From positions 1-13,708 of the forward strand of contig JAGIXO010000041.1 in NCBI GenBank assembly GCA_026122915.1: 13,708 nucleotides of DNA, written 5' to 3'. Within the stretch, counting starts at the first letter, position 1. Each line of letters begins with the position of its first letter. This document shows positions 5,313-13,610 of the stretch, piece after piece. The stretch comes from Candidatus Electronema nielsenii. GTDB taxonomy: Bacteria; Desulfobacterota; Desulfobulbia; Desulfobulbales; Desulfobulbaceae. The notes beneath the pieces were generated by a model. The model worked only from the letters and a program-made list of their open reading frames with translations. It was not told where the DNA came from and searched no databases. The translations under genes were made by a program, and so were the position numbers.

Positions 5313-6443
5313 ATGGACGATCTCGGCCTGTATGTTCATGTGCCCTTCTGCCTGCGGAAATGCGCTTATTGTAGCTTTTATTCAGAAACGGGCCTACCGC
5401 CAGACAAAGGCAAAGCCTATCTCACAGCTGTCACCCGGCAGCTCCGCCAGTTTTCTTCAATACGCCCGCTGACCAGCATTTTCTTTGGCGGCGGCACTCC
5501 TACTATGCTGCCACCTGCGGTCTTGAGCAGCTTGCTCGCCGAATGCCGTCAGCACTTCCCCTGCGCGGAAGACGCGGAGATTTCCATTGAGGTCAATCCT
5601 GCCACAGTTGATTGCTCCGGGTTGACAATGCTTCGACAAGCGGGCTTTAACCGTCTGTCCATCGGGGTACAATCCTTGCATGATCAAGAACTGCGACGAA
5701 TAGGTCGTCCACATTCCGCGACTGATGCGATACAAACAGCGCATTTGGCACGTCAGGCTGGCTTTGCCAATGTCAACATAGACTTAATGTACGGCCTACC
5801 CGACCAGACGCTACAAACGTGGCAAGACAGTTTAGCGCAGGCTTTAGCCTTAACTCCCCAGCATCTATCCCTTTATGAATTAACTCTTGAGCAGAACACG
5901 CCCTTTGCTCGCCAGCACGCGCAAGGCGTTCTGCTGCTGCCTGACGAAGACACCGTACTGCGAATGCTGGAAGAAACACAACGGATGCTGAGTGGCGCAG
6001 GCTTCTGCCGCTACGAGATATCAAATTATGCACTTCCCGGCTTCGAGTGTCGCCATAATATCAATTATTGGCAGAATGGCGAGTACATCGGCTTGGGGCC
6101 AGGTGCGGTTTCTTGTCTCGGTGGAATCCGGCGTAATGCGGTAGCTGATGTGGGAGCGTTTTGCCAGCTGATGGAGACCGGGCAAGCGGTTTGGCAGGAC
6201 GAGGAACGTTTAGAGTCTGAAGCGGCATTTCGGGAAACCGTGATTATGGGTCTGCGAATGACAGCAGGGGTTTCGTTGCCAGAACTACGCCGCCGCTTTG
6301 GGATTGATGCTGAGATATATTATGGCACAACTTTGGTACAACTTATCCAACATGGAATGCTGGAAATTATTGTTGACAGGCAGCTGCGTTTGACTGAGCA
6401 GGGATTACTGTTAGCGAATACAGCGATGGCAGAATTGGTGTAA
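5313..6443 (+). CDS. hemW: Radical-SAM heme chaperone HemW
   Basis: This 376-residue protein has the usual length for HemW. The radical-SAM cluster motif is CLRKCAYC (Cys13, Cys17, Cys20). It lacks the fourth cysteine seen in the HemN oxidase, which separates HemW from true coproporphyrinogen dehydrogenase. The SAM-binding GGGTP is at 59-63, followed by EVNPATV and RLSIGVQS. The heme-binding HNxxYW motif is present as HNINYW (248-253), followed by GLGPGA. HemW binds heme and is thought to deliver it to respiratory haemoproteins in the cytoplasm. No Shine-Dalgarno sequence is visible before the ATG, so translation may be weak or leaderless. It is divergent from the secreted-protein genes and precedes the kinase pair on the same strand, but the kinases have their own promoter. 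Confidence 0.92.
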   Translation: MDDLGLYVHVPFCLRKCAYCSFYSETGLPPDKGKAYLTAVTRQLRQFSSIRPLTSIFFGGGTPTMLPPAVLSSLLAECRQHFPCAEDAEISIEVNPATVDCSGLTMLRQAGFNRLSIGVQSLHDQELRRIGRPHSATDAIQTAHLARQAGFANVNIDLMYGLPDQTLQTWQDSLAQALALTPQHLSLYELTLEQNTPFARQHAQGVLLLPDEDTVLRMLEETQRMLSGAGFCRYEISNYALPGFECRHNINYWQNGEYIGLGPGAVSCLGGIRRNAVADVGAFCQLMETGQAVWQDEERLESEAAFRETVIMGLRMTAGVSLPELRRRFGIDAEIYYGTTLVQLIQHGMLEIIVDRQLRLTEQGLLLANTAMAELV

Positions 6444-6497
6444 CTCCTTTAGCTAATTCTAAATCTGTCCTTACAAGAGCACTCATTCTCGTTATCG

Positions 6498-6550
6498 TAA
6501 TTCAAAAAATTTGACTTCCTTTTGCTTCTCCGGTTATAATTCAAAAAATT
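6498..6550 (+). repeat. 14-bp direct repeat flanking the kinase promoter, candidate operator
   Basis: TAATTCAAAAAATT occurs at 6498-6511 and again at 6537-6550, 39 bases from start to start. The first copy abuts the -35 box and the second overlaps the -10 box and the expected start of transcription. The similarity continues loosely for about 15 bases after each copy (ACTT, then T-rich, then TCCGG or TCCCGG). The placement is what one expects of a two-site repressor or activator operator. Confidence 0.55.
6511..6540 (+). promoter_or_regulatory. Sigma70-type promoter for the kinase operon
   Basis: TTGACT (6511-6516) and a perfect TATAAT (6535-6540) are separated by 18 bases. Transcription would start near 6547, about 33 bases before the ATG at 6580, leaving room for the GGAG at 6565-6568. 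The TTG of this -35 box is also the first codon of the longest open frame, which argues against using that codon as a start. Confidence 0.7.
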
Positions 6551-6579
6551 ATACTTTTTCTCCCGGAGAACCCTCAGGA

Positions 6580-9500
6580 ATGCGTAATCTGTTTTTGGAT
6601 CCTTGCAGTTATTTGAAACTGCGTGATCAAATTGTTTTTTTCGGAGCCTGCACTATGGCTGTGGTGCTGATTCTTCTGCACAGCATTTTCATGCTGATGG
6701 ATAGACGGCAGCAGGAAGAACAGCTCAGGCAACAGCTCCGACAAGGCTTTTTGGTTTTGGAGCAGACTCTAAAACAAGTACACATGGTAGAAGGAGTTAC
6801 CCAAGAGCTGCTCAACTCAGCTGCTCTGCAAAGTGGCTTGCATATCCATTTTCTTGCCCCTTCCCGTACGTTAAGCACTGACGGCAGGTCGCCTTGCGCT
6901 GCTGTGCTCCCGAATTCTCTCCCGCTGCTCAACTCAGCTACTCCTTGGCAGGGCCAAGAAATTCCCCATTCTGACCACATGATGGTCTCTGCGGCCCGCC
7001 TGCCTTTAGCGGATGGCAGCCAAGTTGCTCTTTTGCTTGCGGTGGAACGGCCTGACTTCAATGAAAGCGGCCTGCTCTGCGCGGCCATGCTGGGAGTTTT
7101 CCTGCTGGCCTTCGCGCTTTTCATCCCTATTACTAATATTTTTGTCCGCTATGCAGTTTCTGATCCAATTGCCGAGCTAATTTCCGGCCTTAACGCCTTA
7201 GACAGCGAGGCGTGGCAGCCGTTGGAGGAAAAATGCAAAACTGCTGATTTCTCCAACGTAGCCCAGACGTTCAATCGCATGGCCGGAATTATCCGCCACC
7301 ACGATCGGCAGGTGAAAATCCTTTCCGCAGCGGTAGAGCAGAGTCCTTCCGCTGTCGTGATCACTGATACGCAAGGCCGGATTGAGTACGTCAATTCAGC
7401 AGCAGAGCTGCTGACCGGCTACACGGCCACCGAGTTAACAGGCGAGAAGACCAGCATTTTTCAGTCAGGCCAGACCGCACCAGAAATCTACCGAGAAATG
7501 TGGCAAAGCATCTCACAGGGCAAGGTCTGGAAAGGCGAGCTGTTAAACCGGGCTAAAGACGGTTCGCTTTCTTGGGAGGCGATGGTTATCGCCCCGGTTT
7601 TTGCTTCTGACTCAGAGATCAGCAAGTTTGTCGCCACCAAAGAGGATATCACCGAACGCAAAAAGACCGGCGAACTGCTGCGCCGTTACGAGCAGATTAT
7701 TTCTGCCACCGACGACTTGATGGCCTTTCTTGACCGCAATCTGGTCTATCAGGCCGTGAACGCCGCTTACTGCAAAAGTTTTCGCAAACCAGCAGAAAAG
7801 ATTGTCGGTACCACGGCAGCTGAACTGCACGGCCCGGACTTTGAGCGGCAGGAGATCAAGGCAACATTTGAACGCTGCTTGGCAGGGGAAGAAATTCATT
7901 ATCAGGGTTGGTTCGATTTTCCTCCCTTAGGGCGGCGTTATCTGAATATGTCGTATTATCCTTTTGTCGATGCGGACGGCAGAATCAGCGGCCTTGTTCT
8001 CAGCGCACATGATATCACGGCATTCAAACTCCAAGGGGAACTGCTGCGGGAAAGCGAGCGGCGGTATCGGCAGACGTTTGAAACGAATACGGCAGTCAAG
8101 CTGATCGTTGATCCAGTAGAGGGAAAAATTGTCGAGGCTAACGAAGCTGCCTGCCGCTATTACGGCTATGATCAAGAAACCTTGGTTTCTATGAGCATTA
8201 CTGAGATCAACCAGCTTCCGGCCCCAGAAGTGCGCGCAGCGATGGTGCAAGCGGTCGAACGGAAGCAGCTGTATTTTAACTTTCATCACCAAGTAGCCTC
8301 AGGTGAGGTGCGGGACGTGGAAGTCTATTCCAGTCCTTTGCGCAGCGGCGGCAGGACATTGCTCTACTCGATTATTCATGATATAACTGATCGCAGGAAG
8401 GCAGAAGAGGCTCTACGGGAAAGCAATGAGCGTTTGGAATTAGCGGTCAAGGGCGCGAATCTCGGTACGTGGGATTGGAATATTGAAACCGGCGAAGTGG
8501 TCTTCAATGAACGCTGGCCAGAAATTCTCGGCTATCAGTTAGATGAGATCGAGCCTCATCTTTCAACATGGGAGAATGCTCTGCATCCGCGAGAGAAAGA
8601 GCAGATCATACAGAAGATGACCGAGCATCTTGAGGGAAAGACACTGGTGTTCATCGCCGAGCAATGTCTGCGGCACAAATCCGGTCAGTGGATATGGACG
8701 CTGGGCGCAGGCCGGGTTTCGCGGCGAGATGCTCAAGGCAGGCCACTGCGGGCCGCTGGTATCATGCAAGACATCAATGCCCGCAAGTTAGCCGAGCAGC
8801 AGTTGCTTACGGCCAAGGAGATAGCCGAGTCAGCCAATCATGCCAAATCGGTTTTTCTCGCCAATATGAGCCACGAGCTGCGCACTCCGCTCAACGCCGT
8901 ATTGGGCTACACTCAGATTCTTGCCAGCGATACCTCGCTCACTTCTCGGCAACTGAACAGTATTCGTACCATCCACAAGTCGGGCGAGCATCTGCTGATG
9001 CTGATCAATGATATCCTTGATCTGTCCAAGATTGAGGCAGGCAAGATGGAGTTAGTGACGCGAGAATTCCGCTTGCCACCTTTTTTGAACGGCATCGCCG
9101 AGATTATCCGAGGCCGGGCGCAGTTGAAAAATATTGAGCTGTTTTACGAGCCGGATAAAACCTTACCTGCGGTGATTGAGGCAGACGAGCTGCGTTTGCG
9201 CCAAGTGCTGCTCAACTTGCTCTCTAATGCAGTCAAATTCACTCGGCAGGGTTGCTGTACTTTATCTGTTCACGCAGAAAAGACCGCTACCAGAGACCGG
9301 ATGTTGCTGACAGTAAGCGTAGAAGACACCGGGATAGGCGTTGCCCCAGACCTGCAACGAAAGATTTTTGAACCCTTCCGTCAGAACGATGAAAGGCTCA
9401 AATACGCGGAAGGCTCTGGTCTCGGCTTGGCAATCAGTCGCACCTTGGTACAGCTGATGGGCGGTGAGTTGCACGTGGTCAGTCCGCTCAACATTCATCC

Positions 9501-10218
9501 TCGACCAAGTGAAGGGCCGGGCAGTCGTTTCTTTTTCAGCATCGAAGTGCGCGTGCTGTGTAACCAAGGAACCGTGGAAATCCCTGCCGCACTTTGTGGC
9601 CGCAAAAGTATCCTCATCGCGGATGACAAGGCGGCGCATCGGGCCGTGTTACGCAACATCTTGGAAGATGCGGGCTTTCAGATTCATGAGCTGGCTGACA
9701 GCACCCGCTTGGCCGAAGCCTGCGCTCGCTTTCGGCCTGACGCGGTGCTGCTCGATTTCCGCCAGCCGGAACTCGACGATATCCCGCTGACCAAGCAGTT
9801 GCGCGAGCATCCTGAGTTGAAGGATATCCCAGTGATCGCAGTGGCCGCTCCAGAAGACGCAGAGCTGGGCCAGCAAAAGGAAAGTTTCGCCGCTTGCATC
9901 ATCCGACCCTTTTCTTCCATTGATCTGCTGGCAGTGATCGCGTCTCAGCTGTTTATCCCCATGACATGGCCGGAGGAGGCAGACCCGGACAGCTTCCCGG
10001 ACTGGGCTTGGCCTCCGACTGAGGACTTGGCCGAGTTAGTAACGTTAGCCCGCACAGGCAATATTGCTGGCGTGACGAAGAAAGCTGCTTGGCTGGCTGA
10101 GGTAGATGCAGGCAGATATAAGCAATTTGCCGCACGGATTGAGGAGCTTGCAGACAATTACCAGCTGAACCAGATCGTCACTCTGGCCGATCAACACTCG
10201 ACCCGCACAACGCAATGA
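6580..10218 (+). CDS. Membrane-bound hybrid histidine kinase with four PAS domains
   Basis: From the ATG at 6580 (GGAG at 6565-6568) this is a 1212-residue kinase. In order: membrane helix about 16-40, periplasmic sensor about 41-164 of no recognised family, second helix about 165-190, HAMP-like linker to about 245, then PAS domains at about 248-360, 370-484, 493-608 and 617-738. HisKA has the phospho-acceptor His765 in MSHELRTPLN. The ATPase domain has an N box with Asn883, DTGIG (916-920) and GSGLGLAI (945-952). The receiver (about 1009-1125) keeps the acidic pair (1015-1016) and acceptor Asp1059, but the usual Thr is Ala1089 and the conserved Lys is Arg1109. A C-terminal helical domain (about 1145-1205) resembles tails common in such kinases. 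It overlaps the next kinase gene by four bases. Signal unknown. Confidence 0.9.
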   Translation: MRNLFLDPCSYLKLRDQIVFFGACTMAVVLILLHSIFMLMDRRQQEEQLRQQLRQGFLVLEQTLKQVHMVEGVTQELLNSAALQSGLHIHFLAPSRTLSTDGRSPCAAVLPNSLPLLNSATPWQGQEIPHSDHMMVSAARLPLADGSQVALLLAVERPDFNESGLLCAAMLGVFLLAFALFIPITNIFVRYAVSDPIAELISGLNALDSEAWQPLEEKCKTADFSNVAQTFNRMAGIIRHHDRQVKILSAAVEQSPSAVVITDTQGRIEYVNSAAELLTGYTATELTGEKTSIFQSGQTAPEIYREMWQSISQGKVWKGELLNRAKDGSLSWEAMVIAPVFASDSEISKFVATKEDITERKKTGELLRRYEQIISATDDLMAFLDRNLVYQAVNAAYCKSFRKPAEKIVGTTAAELHGPDFERQEIKATFERCLAGEEIHYQGWFDFPPLGRRYLNMSYYPFVDADGRISGLVLSAHDITAFKLQGELLRESERRYRQTFETNTAVKLIVDPVEGKIVEANEAACRYYGYDQETLVSMSITEINQLPAPEVRAAMVQAVERKQLYFNFHHQVASGEVRDVEVYSSPLRSGGRTLLYSIIHDITDRRKAEEALRESNERLELAVKGANLGTWDWNIETGEVVFNERWPEILGYQLDEIEPHLSTWENALHPREKEQIIQKMTEHLEGKTLVFIAEQCLRHKSGQWIWTLGAGRVSRRDAQGRPLRAAGIMQDINARKLAEQQLLTAKEIAESANHAKSVFLANMSHELRTPLNAVLGYTQILASDTSLTSRQLNSIRTIHKSGEHLLMLINDILDLSKIEAGKMELVTREFRLPPFLNGIAEIIRGRAQLKNIELFYEPDKTLPAVIEADELRLRQVLLNLLSNAVKFTRQGCCTLSVHAEKTATRDRMLLTVSVEDTGIGVAPDLQRKIFEPFRQNDERLKYAEGSGLGLAISRTLVQLMGGELHVVSPLNIHPRPSEGPGSRFFFSIEVRVLCNQGTVEIPAALCGRKSILIADDKAAHRAVLRNILEDAGFQIHELADSTRLAEACARFRPDAVLLDFRQPELDDIPLTKQLREHPELKDIPVIAVAAPEDAELGQQKESFAACIIRPFSSIDLLAVIASQLFIPMTWPEEADPDSFPDWAWPPTEDLAELVTLARTGNIAGVTKKAAWLAEVDAGRYKQFAARIEELADNYQLNQIVTLADQHSTRTTQ

Positions 10219-12515
10219 GCAATTGCAAAAAAGACCTCATCCTGATTGTGGATGACCAGCCAGCCACGCTAAAAGTGCTGCTCTCCTTTCTTCAGGAGCA
10301 GGATTTTGAACTTCGCATCCTTCAGAGCGGTGGCCAGACGCTGGAGATGCTGAGGTATATTCAACCCGATGTCATTCTGTTGGATGTGTTGATGCCGGAT
10401 ATGGACGGTTTCGAGACCTGTCGCCGGATCAAAGAATATCGAGAGTTAGCCGATGTTCCGATCATCTTCATGACTGCTCTGCACAGTGTGGAAGACAAAA
10501 TAGCTGGTTTTGCAGCGGGTGGTGTGGATTACATCACCAAGCCTTTTCAGCAGGACGAGGTGTTAGCTCGGATCAGCACGCATCTTAGTCTGAAGCATAC
10601 GCAAGAAAAGCTCCGGCATCAGAAAACTATGCTGGAAGCCTTACTCGACTCCATCCCAGACCCGATTTATTTCAAAGATTTGGCCAACCGTTATCTGGGT
10701 TGCAACCGAGCCTTTGAAGAATTTGCAGGCAGAAAGGAGGGCGAGATACTCAGTAAAACAGATGAGGCGGTGTTGCCGCCTGACATTGCTGCCCATTTTC
10801 GCAGTCGGGATCAGGAAATGCTGGCCTCGTGTACAGCGGAGCGCAGAGAGGAAACCATCCTTTGCTCAGACGGCAAAACCGTTTTGTTTGATGTGCTCAA
10901 GACTCCCTACATTGGCCCGGACGGTAATCCGCTCGGTCTGATCGGCATCTGCCGGAACATTACCGATCTGAAAAAGGCAGAGCGGCAGGCAGAGGAAGAA
11001 CGCGAACGATTGATCGTCACCCTGCATTCCATCGGCGATGGGGTAATCGCCACTGATGTAACTGGTAAGATCAGCTATCTCAATCAGATCGCCGAGCAGC
11101 TGACCGGCTGGTCTGTCGCCTCTGCTGCTGGCAGGCCCTCAGCAGAGGTATTCAAAATCATTCACGAGAAGACCGGGGAAACGTGCGCTAACCCGGTATG
11201 CCAAGTGCTGGAGCTGGGCGTGCTGGTCATGCTGGAGAATAACACCGCCTTAGTTCGCAAAGACGGCAGCAGTTTGAGCATTGCTGACAGCTGCGCCCCG
11301 ATCCGCGACCGAGAGGGCAAAATCATCGGCACGGTGATTGTTTTTCGCGATGTGACCAACGAGCGGAAGATGACTGAGGAGTTGATCAAAATCAAGAAAT
11401 TGGAATCACTCAGTCTGCTGGCCGCAGGCATTGCTCATGACTTCAACAATATTCTCTTCGCTATCATGGGCAATGTCGAGCTGGCCGCCACCCGCGTTGG
11501 CGCTGAGGATACCCAGACCATTGGCCTGCTCACCGATGCCCAGAAAGCAACAGAACGAGCGGCAAAATTAACCCAGCAGCTGCTGATTTTTGCCAAAGGG
11601 GGAGAGCCGATGAAGGAAACCACCTCGCTGATCGACTTAGTCCGTGAGTCGGCTGATTTTGTCCTGCACGGCTCCCATGTCTCGTGCGAATACACCTTTA
11701 CTGAGGGCCTCTGGCTGATCAATGCAGACAGCGGCCAAATCAGCCAAGTGATCCAGAACATCATCCTCAATGCCCGCGAGGCTATGCCTATGGGCGGCAA
11801 GATTCGTATCGTCTGTAGCAATGTAGAGAATGCGGCAACAGAACCGCTGCTGCCGCCTGAGTTATGCAAGGGCAACTTTGTTCGCATCAGTATTCAGGAC
11901 AACGGAAGCGGTATTCCCCCAGAGATCATGGATAAAATCTTTGATCCTTATTTCACCACCAAACCAGAAGGCAACGGCCTTGGTTTAGCCATTTGTCATG
12001 CGGTGATTAAGAAGCATGACGGCCATATCGTCGTGCAGTCTGAGGTGGGCCAAGGGACTCTTTTTTCCATCTATTTGCCTGCTGCCGCACCCTCTGCTGA
12101 TGCAATAACAGCACAGGCGAAACAAGAAAATATCGCGCAGAAACCATCCAGAATCATAGTGATGGACGATGACCGGATGCTGCGCAACTTGGTGCAGGCC
12201 CAGCTCCGCGCTCTCGGCCATGAGGCAATTCTGGTTTCAGATGGAGCAGAAGCAGTTAGCACCTATCAGCAGCTGTTAGAGAGCGGCAATCCGGTTGATT
12301 TCGTGATCATGGACTTGACGATTCCCGGCGGCATGGGCGGCAAGGAAGCAGCCCAGCAGCTTTTGCTGATTGATCCAGCGGCACGACTGATTGTTGCCAG
12401 CGGCTATTCCAACGACCCAGTGCTGGCTGAGTACCGAGATTACGGCTTTCGGGCAGCAGTAGCCAAGCCCTTTAATCTTCAAGAGCTGCGCCGAGCCATC
12501 GCGGCTGCGCTTTGA
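10215..12515 (+). CDS. Soluble hybrid histidine kinase, REC-PAS-PAS-kinase-REC
   Basis: This 766-residue protein has no membrane segment. The N-terminal receiver (about 6-125) is canonical: Asp13/Asp14, acceptor Asp57 in LLDVLMPDMDG, Thr87 and Lys109. Two PAS domains follow (about 135-255 and 262-385). The second contains the NPVCQVL segment typical of that PAS subtype. The dimerisation/phospho-acceptor region has His408 in GIAHDFNNIL. The ATPase domain shows Asn519, DNGSG (562-566) and GNGLGL (586-591). The C-terminal receiver (about 645-766) has the acidic cluster 651-653, acceptor Asp700, Ser729 and Lys751. The ATG overlaps the upstream stop (ATGA at 10215-10218) with no clear ribosome site, so translation is probably coupled. 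It is likely the partner of the first kinase, with its N-terminal receiver as phosphate acceptor. No DNA-binding output is present. Confidence 0.92.
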   Translation: MSNCKKDLILIVDDQPATLKVLLSFLQEQDFELRILQSGGQTLEMLRYIQPDVILLDVLMPDMDGFETCRRIKEYRELADVPIIFMTALHSVEDKIAGFAAGGVDYITKPFQQDEVLARISTHLSLKHTQEKLRHQKTMLEALLDSIPDPIYFKDLANRYLGCNRAFEEFAGRKEGEILSKTDEAVLPPDIAAHFRSRDQEMLASCTAERREETILCSDGKTVLFDVLKTPYIGPDGNPLGLIGICRNITDLKKAERQAEEERERLIVTLHSIGDGVIATDVTGKISYLNQIAEQLTGWSVASAAGRPSAEVFKIIHEKTGETCANPVCQVLELGVLVMLENNTALVRKDGSSLSIADSCAPIRDREGKIIGTVIVFRDVTNERKMTEELIKIKKLESLSLLAAGIAHDFNNILFAIMGNVELAATRVGAEDTQTIGLLTDAQKATERAAKLTQQLLIFAKGGEPMKETTSLIDLVRESADFVLHGSHVSCEYTFTEGLWLINADSGQISQVIQNIILNAREAMPMGGKIRIVCSNVENAATEPLLPPELCKGNFVRISIQDNGSGIPPEIMDKIFDPYFTTKPEGNGLGLAICHAVIKKHDGHIVVQSEVGQGTLFSIYLPAAAPSADAITAQAKQENIAQKPSRIIVMDDDRMLRNLVQAQLRALGHEAILVSDGAEAVSTYQQLLESGNPVDFVIMDLTIPGGMGGKEAAQQLLLIDPAARLIVASGYSNDPVLAEYRDYGFRAAVAKPFNLQELRRAIAAAL

Positions 12516-12519
12516 GAAA

Positions 12520-13506
12520 TCAGGGAGCTTGGCTGTCAGCTGCTGCACCAGCGGCATAACGAAGCAGTTCGTCTAACCTACGCGGAGAAGAAAGATATTC
12601 CCGACTGAGGCCGCATTCGGTCATGATGCCACAGAAGCGGAGAAACTCCTCCATCAGGCGGGTGGTCATCTTGTCCTGATGCTGAATGATTGACAGCTGC
12701 CGCCGGGTGCTGATCCCTTCGATAGCTAAACTTTTCAGCCAGCCATACTCGGTCTCTCGACAGATGGTAAGTTCAGACAGGCAAGACGCGCCCACGCCCG
12801 CCTCTACCGCCTTTTTAATCGCTTCGGTGTGTCCCATTCGGGTGACAACATTCAGCAGAGCCGCATGATTACCAAGTCTGGTCTTAAATATCTCCGCTGT
12901 ACCAGAGCCTTCCTCACGTAACACCCAAGCAGTCTTCTCTAAATCATCAGGAATACGGAATACCTCTTGCGTTGCTAAGGGATGCGAGGCACTGACAATG
13001 ATCCGCAGCTCATCCTCAAACCAAGGCGTTCGTCGCACCGCTTCATCGGCTATCCCACCTTCAACAAAGCCCAGATCAATCACTCCCTGCGCTACCAAGC
13101 GTTCGGCCTGCCGAGTATTAGCCACCAGCATGTTGATCCGTACATCTGGGTGCATCCGCATGAACAATCCCACCGGATACGGCAACACGTAATTACCGAT
13201 GGAAGAGCTGGCGATGATCTCTAACGAGCCAGCCAACGAAGCCTTGTTCTCCGTCAGCATGGACTCAACATTCCGCACTTGGAAGATGAGCTTTTTGGCA
13301 ATGGGCAGCAGATAGCGACCTCGGTCGTTGAGGAGCAAGCTACGGCCATGCCGATCAAAGAGCGGGCCACCGAGCTGATGCTCCAACTCTGCCAAAGCCA
13401 TACTGACCGCCGACTGCGTTAAGAACATCATCTTGCTGGCCTTAGTCACTTGGGTGGTTTCCGCCACTGCGATGAAGATTTCAAACTGCCTGAGGGTGAT
13501 GGCCAT
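12520..13506 (-). CDS. LysR-family transcriptional regulator, YeiE-like
   Basis: From the ATG at 13506 (GGAG seven bases upstream) this is a 328-residue regulator. The open frame continues 29 codons further, but without a better ribosome site. Residues about 4-63 form the winged helix-turn-helix (LRQFEIFIAVAE, then LTQSAVSMALAELE and LFDRHGR). The effector domain spans about 90-295 and contains ASSSIGNYVLP, VDLGFVEG-like and LREEGSGT segments. From memory these closely resemble Escherichia/Cronobacter YeiE, reported as a sulfite-responsive regulator. The extra C-terminal tail of about 30 residues is not typical of YeiE. It converges on the kinase operon with four bases between the stop codons and no terminator visible. 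The regulated genes are not in the window. The LysR call is firm; the YeiE assignment and sulfite as ligand are inference. Confidence 0.88.
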   Translation of the reverse strand: MAITLRQFEIFIAVAETTQVTKASKMMFLTQSAVSMALAELEHQLGGPLFDRHGRSLLLNDRGRYLLPIAKKLIFQVRNVESMLTENKASLAGSLEIIASSSIGNYVLPYPVGLFMRMHPDVRINMLVANTRQAERLVAQGVIDLGFVEGGIADEAVRRTPWFEDELRIIVSASHPLATQEVFRIPDDLEKTAWVLREEGSGTAEIFKTRLGNHAALLNVVTRMGHTEAIKKAVEAGVGASCLSELTICRETEYGWLKSLAIEGISTRRQLSIIQHQDKMTTRLMEEFLRFCGIMTECGLSREYLSSPRRLDELLRYAAGAAADSQAP

Positions 13507-13520
13507 GCTCGCTCCTGTAA

Positions 13521-13537
13521 CCGCCTGATGAAGGCGG
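13521..13537 (-). other. Hairpin in the LysR leader just before the ribosome site
   Basis: CCGCCT (13521-13526) and AGGCGG (13532-13537) form a 6-bp G/C-rich stem with a five-base loop. On the minus-strand mRNA it sits about four bases upstream of the AGGAG ribosome site of the LysR gene, so it could influence initiation. Confidence 0.4.
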
Positions 13538-13580
13538 CAGATGTTTACCAATTTCGTGTGCTCTTGCTGACTCTGCTTGC

Positions 13581-13610
13581 TATGTAGGTACAATACACCC
13601 TTGTTGTCAA
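13581..13610 (-). promoter_or_regulatory. Possible promoter of the LysR gene
   Basis: A perfect TTGACA -35 box (complement of 13605-13610) is followed after 18 bases by TACATA (complement of 13581-13586), a poor -10. The 5' leader would be about 70 bases. A short inverted repeat TGTA-N7-TACA overlaps the -10 region and could be an autoregulatory LysR site. Confidence 0.35.

Noticed and set aside
5313..6443. Annotation as coproporphyrinogen III dehydrogenase (HemN)
   Set aside because: The cluster motif lacks the fourth cysteine of HemN, and the heme-binding HNxxYW motif is present, which is diagnostic of HemW.
6511..6513. TTG start codon for the first kinase giving 1235 residues
   Set aside because: The codon lies in the -35 box of a strong promoter and has no ribosome site; ATG 6580 has GGAG at a suitable distance and begins just before the first membrane helix.
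6627..7124. 165-residue minus-strand frame inside the first kinase
   Set aside because: It is a shadow of the kinase coding frame, with low-complexity Ser/Lys/Arg composition and no known motif.
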